From the NCBI GenBank assembly GCA_964385465.1, contig CAYLPJ010000001.1, positions 248,001 to 312,000 of the forward strand: a stretch of 64,000 nucleotides of DNA, given 5' to 3'. The notes under the pieces were generated by a model. The model saw only the letters and a program-made list of their open reading frames with translations. It searched no databases and had not been told where the DNA came from. The DNA comes from CAYLPJ01 sp964385465 (GTDB lineage: Bacteria > Planctomycetota > Phycisphaerae > SM23-33). Below are positions 24,444 to 32,771 of the stretch, piece by piece (position 1 is the stretch's first letter; every line of letters starts with the position of its first letter). The position numbers and the translations under genes were made by a program.

Positions 24444-26792
24444 ATGCCTCCCCCTTCTGACCATCACGGGCAGGGTCCGCATTCTGACAGCCCCGACGAA
24501 CGCTCGGAGCTGCTGAACGAGGAACTGCCGGACGACATCGCGGCCATGGCCGCCGCGGAGGGCGTGCGCCCCGACGAGGCCTGGCTGACGGCGCGGACGG
24601 ACCTCGACCTCTCGGGCTCCTACGCCGAGGTCTACCTGCTGGCCCTGCCGGAGGAGCTGGTCGTGGTCGGCCGACCCGCCACGCCGGACGCCCCCGCCGT
24701 GCGGCGGCGGCTCACTCGCGAGGGCATCGCCGAGGTCCGGACGCGCCAGGGCGTCGGCGGGGGGTTCGTCGAGGTGCTGATCGACGGCATCTACGCCGAG
24801 GTGCTGGCCTTCTCCAACGCCCGGGCGGACGTCTTCCGCCGCGTGGTCGCCAAACTCCAGACCTGGCGAGCCGGGCAGACCCCCCCGGTCGGGCCCGAGG
24901 ACGATGAGGACCCCCGCACCTGCCCCCAGTGCGGCATGCCCCTCCAGTACCGCGGAGACATCTGCAAACGCTGCATCAAGAGCGGGGCCGTCCTCGTCCG
25001 CGTCTTCAAGCTCATGAAGCCCTACACGGGCAAGGCCATCATCATGATGGCCCTGGTGGCCACGTCCATCGGCCTGAGCCTGATCCCCCAGCTGCTGGTG
25101 CGGTTCCTGGTCAATGTCGTGCTGGCCCCCCAGCAGGCGGGCAACCCGCCGCTGCCGCTGGGCGAGGCCTCCCGCTGGCTGCTGCTGGTCACCGCCGGGC
25201 TGCTGGGGATCCACGCGGTCATCTCCGCCACGGCCGTCATCATCGGCCGGCTGAGCAGCTACGTCGGCACGCAGATCACCTACGACATGCGCAACCGGGT
25301 GTTCCGGCACCTGATGCGGCTGTCGGTGGGCTTCTTCGACCGCTACAGCACCGGGCAGCTCATGAGCCGCGTCGTCGGCGACACCGCCCAGATGCAGGGC
25401 TTCGTCCGCCAACTGACCAACGGCTTCCTGAGGCAGTTCCTGACCCTCGTGGCCGTGACGGTCGCGATGTTCATGCTCAACTGGAAGCTGACGCTGATCA
25501 CGCTGCTGCCGGCCCCGATCGTCGTGGCCGCGGCGGTGTTCTTCTGGCGCCGCATCTACCCGCGGTACTACCGTGTGTGGGACGGCAACAGCAAGCTCCA
25601 CGGCGTGCTGAACACCATCCTCGGCGGCGTCCGCGTGGTCAAGGCATTCGGACAGGAGGGGCGCGAGCAGGACCGCTTCGCCGCAAGGACCGGCTACGTC
25701 CGCGACAGCTTCCGCGGCGTGCAGTACACGGTGACGGCCTTCAACCCGTCGATCGCCTTCGTCTTCCGCCTCGGCGGCATCCTGGTCTGGTTGATCGGCG
25801 GGCAGTGGGTCCTGGGCCTGTGGGGCGTCGCCGACAAGCTGGACCTCGGCGACCTTCTGGCCTTCCTCGGCTACCAGAACATGTTCTTCATGCCGCTCCA
25901 GCACCTGACGCAGTTCACCAACTGGCTGACCAGCTTCCTGACCGCCTCGCAACGGACGTTCGAGATCCTCGACACGCAGCCGGAGATCGTCGAGGCGGCC
26001 GAGCCGAAGGAGCTCCCGGCCGCCGGGGGCAGCATCCGCTTCGAGAACGTCACGTTCGGCTACGACCGCCACGAGCCGGTGCTGGAGAACGTCAGCTTCG
26101 AGGTCGCCGCCGGGGAGCACATCGGGATCGTGGGCAAGAGCGGCTCGGGCAAGACGACGCTGATCAACCTGGTCGCGCGGTTCTACGACGCCGACGAGGG
26201 GCGCGTGCTCATCGACGGCGTGGATGTCCGCGAGGTGCCCGGCAAGGAGCTTCGCCGCCGCGTGGGCGTCGTGCTCCAGGAGCCGTTCCTCTTCCGCGGG
26301 ACCATCCGCAGCAACATCGCCTACGGCGTGCCCGAGCCGACCAGCGAACAGATCCTCGCCGCCGCCAAGGCGTCGAACTCCCACGGATTCATCATGGACC
26401 AGCCGCTGGGCTACGACACCTACATCGGCGACCGCGGGGCCGGGCTCAGCGGCGGGGAGAAACAGCGCATCAGCATCGCCCGCGCGCTGCTCTACGACCC
26501 CGAGATCCTCATCCTCGACGAGGCCACCAGCAGCGTCGACACCGAGAGCGAGCAGCTCATCCAGCGGGCCCTCGAGCAGGTGACCGCCGGGCGGACCACC
26601 ATCGCCATCGCCCACCGCCTCAGCACGCTCAAGGACGCCGACCGAATCCTCGTCGTCGACGACGGGACCATCGCCGAGGAAGGGTCCCACGAGGAACTGA
26701 TGGCCGCCAACGGCCTCTACGCCCGATTGGTGAAAATACAGACCGAACTCAGCCGCGAGCCGACCGTGGACACGCTGGCCCATTCGTCCTGA
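24444..26792 (+). CDS. ABC exporter (MsbA-like) with N-terminal domain and zinc ribbon; DUF1854-linked
   Basis: This 782-residue half-transporter has a soluble N-terminal domain (about 45-145, with a strand-rich AEVYLLALPEELVVVGRP section). A zinc ribbon with Cys160, Cys163, Cys174 and Cys177 follows, then six membrane helices (about 185-480) and an ATPase with Walker A GKSGSGKTT (about 565), signature LSGGEKQR (about 668) and Walker B ILILDEAT. The CX2CX10CX2C spacing and position are the same as in the exporter at 10064-12418. A DUF1854 gene follows after 35 bases. ABC exporters paired with DUF1854 proteins are known from other bacteria, where annotators link some of them to cyanophycin metabolism; no cyanophycin gene is visible here. 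The substrate is unknown. Confidence 0.9.
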   Translation: MPPPSDHHGQGPHSDSPDERSELLNEELPDDIAAMAAAEGVRPDEAWLTARTDLDLSGSYAEVYLLALPEELVVVGRPATPDAPAVRRRLTREGIAEVRTRQGVGGGFVEVLIDGIYAEVLAFSNARADVFRRVVAKLQTWRAGQTPPVGPEDDEDPRTCPQCGMPLQYRGDICKRCIKSGAVLVRVFKLMKPYTGKAIIMMALVATSIGLSLIPQLLVRFLVNVVLAPQQAGNPPLPLGEASRWLLLVTAGLLGIHAVISATAVIIGRLSSYVGTQITYDMRNRVFRHLMRLSVGFFDRYSTGQLMSRVVGDTAQMQGFVRQLTNGFLRQFLTLVAVTVAMFMLNWKLTLITLLPAPIVVAAAVFFWRRIYPRYYRVWDGNSKLHGVLNTILGGVRVVKAFGQEGREQDRFAARTGYVRDSFRGVQYTVTAFNPSIAFVFRLGGILVWLIGGQWVLGLWGVADKLDLGDLLAFLGYQNMFFMPLQHLTQFTNWLTSFLTASQRTFEILDTQPEIVEAAEPKELPAAGGSIRFENVTFGYDRHEPVLENVSFEVAAGEHIGIVGKSGSGKTTLINLVARFYDADEGRVLIDGVDVREVPGKELRRRVGVVLQEPFLFRGTIRSNIAYGVPEPTSEQILAAAKASNSHGFIMDQPLGYDTYIGDRGAGLSGGEKQRISIARALLYDPEILILDEATSSVDTESEQLIQRALEQVTAGRTTIAIAHRLSTLKDADRILVVDDGTIAEEGSHEELMAANGLYARLVKIQTELSREPTVDTLAHSS

Positions 26793-26827
26793 CGGCCCGG
26801 CCGCGAGAGAGCAAGGGAGACCTGACC

Positions 26828-27460
26828 GTGAAGACGCACCCGGCAAGAAAGACCGAGACCTGGGACAAGCCCGGCAAGAAACCCCCGCGCCCCCATCCGC
26901 AGACGACCGCGCGGGCCAACGAGCCCGAGCCCTCGGCGGCGGACCTGGCCTCGACGACGCTCCGCTACCTGACCCCCGAGATGTGCCTCATCCACCTCGG
27001 CACGCACGGGCAACTGCACGTGACCGTACACGGCGAGCGGATCTACGGCGGGGTGTTCGCCGCCTACGCCTTCCCCGTCGCCCACGACAACGAGTTCATC
27101 TCGCTGATCCACACCGGCGGGACGGACGACGAGCGCGAGATCGGGATCATCCGCGACCTCAACGACTTCCCACCCGACCAGGCGGAACTCGTCCGCGAGG
27201 CCCTGACGCGAAGGTACTTCATCCACACCATCCGCCGAGTCCACAGGGTCGGCTGGAAGTACGGGTTCGTGAACCTCGACGTCGAGACCGACAAGGGACG
27301 CGTCGAGTTCCTCATGCGCTGGAAGCACAGCCGGGCCGTCGACTACGGGCGCCGGGGCAAGGTCCTCATCGACGTCTACAACAACCACTTCCTGATCCCC
27401 GACCTCGACGAGCTGCCCGCAAAGGAACAGGCCTCCTTCCGCAGGATCATCTACTGGTAG
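26828..27460 (+). CDS. DUF1854 family protein
   Basis: This 210-residue soluble protein has a disordered, Lys/Pro-rich first 40 residues, then a compact domain. The sequence matches the DUF1854 pattern as I know it: AAYAFPVAHDNEFISLI, a REIGIIRDLNDFPPDQAELVREAL helix, RRYFIHTIRRVHRV, a strand ending GRVEFLMRW and a terminal VYNNHFLIPDLDEL. The biochemical role is unknown. The consistent gene pairing with an ABC exporter suggests a cytosolic regulator or adaptor of the pump. The start is a GTG at 26828 with GGGAG 8 bases upstream; no ATG is available near the domain. It lies 35 bases after the exporter and 69 bases before the cyclase gene. Confidence 0.8.
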   Translation: MKTHPARKTETWDKPGKKPPRPHPQTTARANEPEPSAADLASTTLRYLTPEMCLIHLGTHGQLHVTVHGERIYGGVFAAYAFPVAHDNEFISLIHTGGTDDEREIGIIRDLNDFPPDQAELVREALTRRYFIHTIRRVHRVGWKYGFVNLDVETDKGRVEFLMRWKHSRAVDYGRRGKVLIDVYNNHFLIPDLDELPAKEQASFRRIIYW

Positions 27461-27529
27461 GCGCCCGCCGGGGCGCTCGGGGACCGAACGCCCCTTGCAT
27501 CGCGCCGCGACCCGCCGCACAGTAGCGCG

Positions 27530-29368
27530 ATGCTCGATCGCACCATCGACGCCCTGCTGGCACGACGGAACGCACGCGGCGCGTGGACCGGGCGGCTTGC
27601 CGACAGCGCCCTGTCCACCGCCACCGCCGCGTTCGCCCTCGCCCGCCTCGGCCCCCGCGGCGACCGGGCGCTGGTCGCCGCGGGGCTGCGATGGCTCGTC
27701 GAGAGCCAGAACGCCGGCGGCGGCTGGGGGGACACGCCCGACAGCCTCGCCAACCCGTCCACCACCGCCCTGGCATGGGCCGCGCTGGCCGAGGCGCCCT
27801 CCGCGGGGATCGACGCCCGCGACGCCGTCGCCGCGGCCGAGCGGTGGCTCACGGGACATTTCGGCTCGCCGGCGCCGGGCGACGTGGCGGCGGGCATCAC
27901 CCGGCGATACGGCGACGACCGGACGTTCTCGGCCCCGATCCTGACCATGGGCGCCCTGGCCGGGCGACTGGGCGACACACCGGGCGCCTGGCGGTACGTG
28001 GCGCAGCTTCCGTTCGAGCTGGCCGCCCTGCCGCAGGGGACCTTCCGCCTGCTCCGCCTGCCGGTGGTCAGCTACGCCCTGCCCGCGCTGATCGCCATCG
28101 GCATGGTCCGCCACGCCCACCGCCCGTCGGGCAACCCGCTCGCCCGCGCCGTCCGCCGCCTCGCACGCCGGCGCACGCTGCGCGTCCTGGGCGCCATCCA
28201 GCCCGACAGCGGCGGCTACCTGGAGGCCGCGCCGCTGACCAGCTTCGTCCTCATGTGCTTGTGTTCGCTCCCGGAACCCGAGCCCACGGGCCGCGCCCCG
28301 CAGGGCCCTTCGCGGATCGACCCCCTTCCCCACAGCGTCCCGGTTGCCGACGAGGTCATCTCCCGCTGTGCCGCCTTCCTCCGCAACACCGTCCGCGACG
28401 ACGGCGCCTGGCCCATCGACACGGACCTCGCAACCTGGGTGACCACGCTGGCCGTCAACGCCCTGCCCGCCTCCGTCCTGGACCGCCTGGACCGCCGGGG
28501 CCTCGCCGACGACCTCCTCGCCCGCCAACAGACCGCCCGCCACCCCTACACCGGCGCCGCCCCGGGCGGCTGGGCCTGGACCGACCTCTCCGGCGGCGTG
28601 CCCGACGCCGACGACACCGCCGGCGCCCTCCGCGCCCTCAGACGCCTGGCGCCCGACGACCCCCGCGCCCGCCGCGCCGCCGCCGAAGGCTGCCGCTGGC
28701 TCCTCGACCTCCAGAACCGTGACGGGGGCATCCCCACCTTCTGCCGAGGCTGGAACCGCCTGCCCTTCGACCGCTCGGCCCCCGACCTGACCGCACACGC
28801 CCTGCTGGCCTGGAGGGCCTGGCGGAACGAAATGCCCGCCAGCATCCGCCGGCGCATCGAACGCGCCGCCGGCCGGGCCGTGCGATACCTCCACCACACC
28901 CAGGACGCCGACGGCGCCTGGACGCCGCTGTGGTTCGGCAACCAGCACTGCCCCGGCCAGACCAACCGCGTGTACGGCACGGCCCGGGTGGTCCTGGCCC
29001 TCGCCCGACTGGCCGGCGAACGGGCGGCGACGGCCGCGACGAGAGGCGGAAGGTTCCTCCTCGCCGCTCAACGCCAGGACGGAGGCTTCTCCGGCGACGT
29101 CTGCGACGCCCCGCCATCGGTCGAGGAGACCGCCGTCGCCACCGAGGCCCTCGCCCGACTCGCCGACGCCATGCCGGCCGAACCGAGCGCGCGGTTCGGG
29201 GCCGCCGCCCGCGCCGGCGCCGACTGGCTCGCCCGCCGGACCGACGCCGGCCGGAGCTTCCCCGCCGCACCCATCGGCCTGTACTTCGCCAGGCTCTGGT
29301 ACGCCGAAGACCTCTACCCCATGCTGTTCACCACCGCCGCCCTGACGGCCCTCGCCCGTGAGCGATAG
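27530..29368 (+). CDS. Squalene-hopene-cyclase-like (class II terpene cyclase) protein
   Basis: This 612-residue protein is built of alpha-alpha barrels with repeated QW-type motifs (for example SQNAGGGWGD near residue 63, LQNRDGGIPTF, QDADGAWTPLWFG and QRQDGGFSGD). The protonating motif DADDTA starts at Asp359, close to the DXDDTA position of bacterial squalene-hopene cyclases (Asp374-377 in the Alicyclobacillus enzyme). A membrane-associated cyclisation of squalene or a related polyprenyl chain is therefore plausible. The length is near the low end for the family. No squalene synthase or other hopanoid gene lies nearby, so the substrate could differ. The GC hairpin after the gene suggests an end of transcript. 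Confidence 0.75.
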   Translation: MLDRTIDALLARRNARGAWTGRLADSALSTATAAFALARLGPRGDRALVAAGLRWLVESQNAGGGWGDTPDSLANPSTTALAWAALAEAPSAGIDARDAVAAAERWLTGHFGSPAPGDVAAGITRRYGDDRTFSAPILTMGALAGRLGDTPGAWRYVAQLPFELAALPQGTFRLLRLPVVSYALPALIAIGMVRHAHRPSGNPLARAVRRLARRRTLRVLGAIQPDSGGYLEAAPLTSFVLMCLCSLPEPEPTGRAPQGPSRIDPLPHSVPVADEVISRCAAFLRNTVRDDGAWPIDTDLATWVTTLAVNALPASVLDRLDRRGLADDLLARQQTARHPYTGAAPGGWAWTDLSGGVPDADDTAGALRALRRLAPDDPRARRAAAEGCRWLLDLQNRDGGIPTFCRGWNRLPFDRSAPDLTAHALLAWRAWRNEMPASIRRRIERAAGRAVRYLHHTQDADGAWTPLWFGNQHCPGQTNRVYGTARVVLALARLAGERAATAATRGGRFLLAAQRQDGGFSGDVCDAPPSVEETAVATEALARLADAMPAEPSARFGAAARAGADWLARRTDAGRSFPAAPIGLYFARLWYAEDLYPMLFTTAALTALARER

Positions 29369-29406
29369 CCGGCAGCCGGCGACCACTGGCCGGCCGGAGG
29401 CCGTCG

Positions 29407-29426
29407 CCCCGGGAACGGCCCCGGGG
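29407..29426 (+). terminator. GC hairpin after the cyclase gene
   Basis: CCCCGGG (29407-29413) pairs with CCCGGGG (29420-29426) across a 6-nt loop, 39 bases after the stop codon. No T-tract; candidate terminator. Confidence 0.45.
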
Positions 29427-29533
29427 AGTGCACCGAAGCGGAAGCCCGTCTCCCCTGGCCGGCGCAAATGCGTTCGCCCCGCCACCGGCGAGCGTGCTAG
29501 GATGATATTGGACCGAACGGGTCCGGTTTGCCT

Positions 29534-30748
29534 ATGAGGAACCAGGTCATCATCGTGTCGCTGGCGTTGGCCGCCGGAGCGGCCGTGGGAATCGTCGCGC
29601 TGACGGTCGAGCTGCCCGAGCAGGGAGGCCCCGACGGTCCGACCGCGTCGGCGCCCGCCGACGCCGGCCCGCCCCCGCTGGCCCGGGCGCAGTGGCGGCT
29701 CTACCGCGGGGATGCTGCCATGACGGGCGTGGCCGACGGGCGCCTGGCTCTGCCCCTGCGCCTGGCGTGGCGGTTCCGCACCGCCGCCCCGGTGGTCTCG
29801 TCCCCTGTGGTCGGCGACGGGCGGGTGGTCATCGGCTCCAACGACGCGAACGTCTACTGCCTGGACCTCGCCTCCGGCAAGAAGCGATGGGCCTACGCGA
29901 CCGGCGACTACGTCGAGGCCCCGCCCGGACTAATCGGAGACGCCGTGCTCGTCGGCTCCGATGACAGCTTCCTCTACTGCCTCGACGCCAACACCGGCGA
30001 ACTCCGCTGGCGGTTCGAGACCGGCGACAAGATCCTCGGCGCCGCCAACACCGTACCCGGACCCGGCGACGCCGGCCGACGCGTGCTGATCGGCAGCTAC
30101 GACTTCAGCCTCTACTGCCTGGACTTCGCCACCGGCAGCAAGCTCTGGGAATACGAGTCGGACAACTACATCAACGGGGGCGTGGCCGTCTCGGCCGGGC
30201 GGGCGGCCTTCGGCGGCTGCGACGGGCTGATCCACGTGATCGGCTCGGACGGCAACGCCGTACGGCAGATCAACGCCGGCGCGTACGTCGCCGCCACGCC
30301 CGCCTTCCCCGGCGGAACCGTCTGCGTGGGGAACTACTCCGGCACGGTCTTCGCCGCCGACGCCAATACCGGCCGGGTTGCCTGGCGGTTCGAGAGCGAG
30401 GCGCCGTTCGTCTCCTCGCCGGCCGTCACGCCCGAGCGCGTCGTCGTCGGCTCCGACGACTACAGCGTCTACTGCCTCGACCGCAACACCGGTCGAAAGC
30501 TCTGGACGTTCGCCACGCGAGGGGAGGTCAAGAGCTCCCCCGTGGTCTGCGGCGGGCACGTGGTCGTCGGCTCGGCCGACGGGCGGCTGTACGTGCTGCG
30601 ACTCGCCGACGGCGAGCGGGCGTGGGCGTACGACCTCGGCTCGCCGATCATCTCCTCGCCGGCGGTCGCGGACGGGCTCGTGGTCATCGGCTGCGACGAC
30701 GGCAGCGTGGTCTGCTTCACCGACGCCCGCCACGGAGTGCGGCAATGA
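29534..30748 (+). CDS. Membrane-anchored PQQ-like beta-propeller protein
   Basis: This 404-residue protein has one N-terminal hydrophobic segment (residues 5-24), followed by a short Pro/Ala linker and a beta-propeller. About seven blades repeat the pattern 'vysSPvv.dg.VviGs.Dg.vyclDa.tG...W', for example VIGSNDANVYCLDLASGKKRW, VGSDDSFLYCLDANTGELRW and VVGSDDYSVYCLDRNTGRKLW. This is the quinoprotein/BamB-like repeat. It does not prove PQQ binding. The propeller should face the periplasm, where it may scaffold or sense. The ATG at 29534 lacks a strong Shine-Dalgarno; a TTG two codons earlier is possible. The gene overlaps the glycosyltransferase start (ATGA) and opens a four-gene coupled operon. 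Confidence 0.8.
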   Translation: MRNQVIIVSLALAAGAAVGIVALTVELPEQGGPDGPTASAPADAGPPPLARAQWRLYRGDAAMTGVADGRLALPLRLAWRFRTAAPVVSSPVVGDGRVVIGSNDANVYCLDLASGKKRWAYATGDYVEAPPGLIGDAVLVGSDDSFLYCLDANTGELRWRFETGDKILGAANTVPGPGDAGRRVLIGSYDFSLYCLDFATGSKLWEYESDNYINGGVAVSAGRAAFGGCDGLIHVIGSDGNAVRQINAGAYVAATPAFPGGTVCVGNYSGTVFAADANTGRVAWRFESEAPFVSSPAVTPERVVVGSDDYSVYCLDRNTGRKLWTFATRGEVKSSPVVCGGHVVVGSADGRLYVLRLADGERAWAYDLGSPIISSPAVADGLVVIGCDDGSVVCFTDARHGVRQ

Positions 30749-32058
30749 GGGTCGTACATCTCAGCCCCGGCGCCGGCGACAGCTTCTACTGCGAGAACTG
30801 CCTGCGCGACGCGACGCTCGTCCAGGCCCTCCGCCGCCGCGGGCACGACGCCGCCAGCCTGCCGCTCTACCTGCCCCTGATGATCGAGGAGACCCTCGAC
30901 GACCGCGCCGACGGCGAGGTGTTCTTCGGCGGCATCAACGTCTACCTCCAGCAGAAGTTCGCCCTCTTCCGACACACGCCCCGATGGCTGGACAAACTCT
31001 TCGACTCCCGCCGCCTGCTCCGCTGGGCCGGACGCAAGGCCGGAATGACCGACGCCAAGGAGGTCGGCGAGACCATGCTGTCGATGCTCCGTGGCGAGCA
31101 GGGCCGACAGGTCAAGGAACTCGACCGCCTCGTCGCCTTCCTGACCGCCCACGAGCGGGCGGACGCGATTTCGCTGTCCAACATCCTGCTGACGGGCCTG
31201 GTCCGGCGGACCAAGGAGGCCCTCGGCGTGCCCGTCGTCGCCAGTTGCCAGGACGAGGCCGGCTACGTCGACGACCTGCCCGAGCCCTACCGATCGCAGG
31301 CCTGGGAACTGCTCGCCGAGCGAGGCGCCGACGTGGACGCGTTCGTCGCGCCCAGCCGGTTCTACGCCGACGAGCTCGCCCGGCGGCTGGACCTGCCGCC
31401 CGAACGGTTCACCGTGATCCCCCACGCCATCGACGCCTCGGCCTCGGCCGCCCCCGCCGAGGCGCCGCCCGACCGCCCGACGGTCGGCTACCTTTCGCAG
31501 ATGTGCCCGTCCAAGGGGCTGGACACGCTGGTCGAGGCATTCCTGATCCTGCGCGCCTCCGGGCGTGTGGACGCCCCGCGGCTGCGCGTCTTCGGCGGGG
31601 CGACCGAGGCGGACGCGGCGTTCCTGGACGGCATCCGCCGGCGGATCAACAAGGCGGGCGCCGGCGAGGACATCGAATTCGCCCGGAGCTTCCGCCCCGA
31701 GCACAAGGGCGACTTCCTGCGGTCCTGCTCGGCCCTCTCGGTGCCCACGCGACGCGGCGAGGCGTTCGGGTACTTCGTGCTGGAGGCCTGGGCGGCCGGG
31801 CTGCCCGTCGTCCTGCCCGACCACGGCGGCTTCTCCGAGCTCGTCCGCGACACCGGCGCCGGGCTGCTGTGCGAGCCCAACGACCCGGAAGACCTCGCCG
31901 CCAAACTCGGGGACGTGCTCGCCGATCCCCCCCGCGCCGCCGAGATGGGGCGCCTCGGGCGCCAGGCCACCCTCGACCGCTACGGCGCCGACCGCATGGC
32001 CGCGGACGTCGAGGCGCTGCTGACGGACCTGATCCCCTCCGCGAGGACCACGCCATGA
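30745..32058 (+). CDS. GT4-family glycosyltransferase
   Basis: This 437-residue GT-B fold enzyme of the glycosyltransferase 4 type has an N-terminal acceptor domain that begins MRVVHLSPGAGDSFYCENCLRD. The C-terminal donor domain shows VGYLSQMCPSKGLDTLVEAFLIL, then TRRGEAFGYFVLEAWAAGLPVVLPDHGGFSELV, which contains the EX7E-type Glu pair that contacts a nucleotide-sugar. It has no membrane span and should act at the cytoplasmic face. It is embedded between a periplasmic propeller and an ABC transporter, with 4-base overlaps at both ends. That suggests modification of a lipid or envelope molecule handled by the transporter; this is inference from position. Confidence 0.85.
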   Translation: MRVVHLSPGAGDSFYCENCLRDATLVQALRRRGHDAASLPLYLPLMIEETLDDRADGEVFFGGINVYLQQKFALFRHTPRWLDKLFDSRRLLRWAGRKAGMTDAKEVGETMLSMLRGEQGRQVKELDRLVAFLTAHERADAISLSNILLTGLVRRTKEALGVPVVASCQDEAGYVDDLPEPYRSQAWELLAERGADVDAFVAPSRFYADELARRLDLPPERFTVIPHAIDASASAAPAEAPPDRPTVGYLSQMCPSKGLDTLVEAFLILRASGRVDAPRLRVFGGATEADAAFLDGIRRRINKAGAGEDIEFARSFRPEHKGDFLRSCSALSVPTRRGEAFGYFVLEAWAAGLPVVLPDHGGFSELVRDTGAGLLCEPNDPEDLAAKLGDVLADPPRAAEMGRLGRQATLDRYGADRMAADVEALLTDLIPSARTTP

Positions 32059-32771
32059 CCGACGCCGACGTGCTGCTGGAGCTCGAGAACGTGGAGAAGG
32101 CCTACCCCGCACCCGCCGAGGCCGAGCCGCCCCGCGTGCTGCGCGGCGTGAGCCTCGCCGTCCGCCGGGGCGAGTCGCTGGCGATCGTCGGCCCCAGCGG
32201 GTGCGGCAAGAGCACGCTGCTGAACGTGATCGGCACGCTGGACCGGCCGACCGCCGGACGGGTGACATTCGGCGGACGCGACCTCGGCGAGTTGGACGAC
32301 AACGCACTCGCACGCCTGCGGGCGAGGGAGATCGGCTTCGTCTTCCAGCTCCACCACCTGCTGCCCCAGTGCACCATCCTCGAAAACGTGCTGCTGCCCA
32401 CCCTCGCCGCGGACGCCGCGGACGCCGCGGACGCCGGCCGAGCAGACCGCCGCGCCCGCGAGCTGCTCGAACGCGTCGGGCTCAGCCACCGCCTCGACCA
32501 TCGCCCGGCCGAGCTGTCCGGTGGCGAACGCCAACGGGCCGCCGTGGTCCGGGCGCTGATCAACGAGCCCGAGCTGCTGCTCGCCGACGAGCCGACCGGC
32601 TCGCTCGACCACGCCTCGGCCGAGACGCTCGCAGACCTGCTGGCCGAGCTGAACCGCGACGAGCACGTCACGCTGATCGTCGTCACCCATGCCGCCGACC
32701 TCGCCGACCGCATGGGCCGCAAGCTCACCCTCCGCGAGGGCGTCCTCCATCCCGACGAAGGCCGGCCATGA
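32055..32771 (+). CDS. LolD/MacB-type ABC transporter ATP-binding protein
   Basis: This 238-residue ATPase has Walker A GPSGCGKST, a Q-loop region reading FVFQLHHLLPQCTILENV, signature LSGGERQRAAVVRAL, Walker B LLLADEPTGSLD and a switch His in VTHAADLADR. The sequence type (RLRAREIGFVFQLHHLLPQ) is that of the LolD/MacB/FtsE group, which partners with FtsX-like permeases. A short in-frame repeat (AADAADAAD, residues 118-126) is inserted between the Q-loop and the signature. It overlaps the glycosyltransferase before it and the permease after it (ATGA at both ends), so the permease is its partner. It likely drives lipoprotein or other envelope-substrate movement. Confidence 0.9.
   Translation: MTDADVLLELENVEKAYPAPAEAEPPRVLRGVSLAVRRGESLAIVGPSGCGKSTLLNVIGTLDRPTAGRVTFGGRDLGELDDNALARLRAREIGFVFQLHHLLPQCTILENVLLPTLAADAADAADAGRADRRARELLERVGLSHRLDHRPAELSGGERQRAAVVRALINEPELLLADEPTGSLDHASAETLADLLAELNRDEHVTLIVVTHAADLADRMGRKLTLREGVLHPDEGRP
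32406..32432 (+). repeat. Three tandem GCCGCGGAC units inside the LolD-like gene
   Basis: Three exact 9-base copies encode Ala-Ala-Asp three times in frame. The unit length keeps the reading frame, so copy-number changes would lengthen a surface loop without breaking the gene. Confidence 0.8.
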
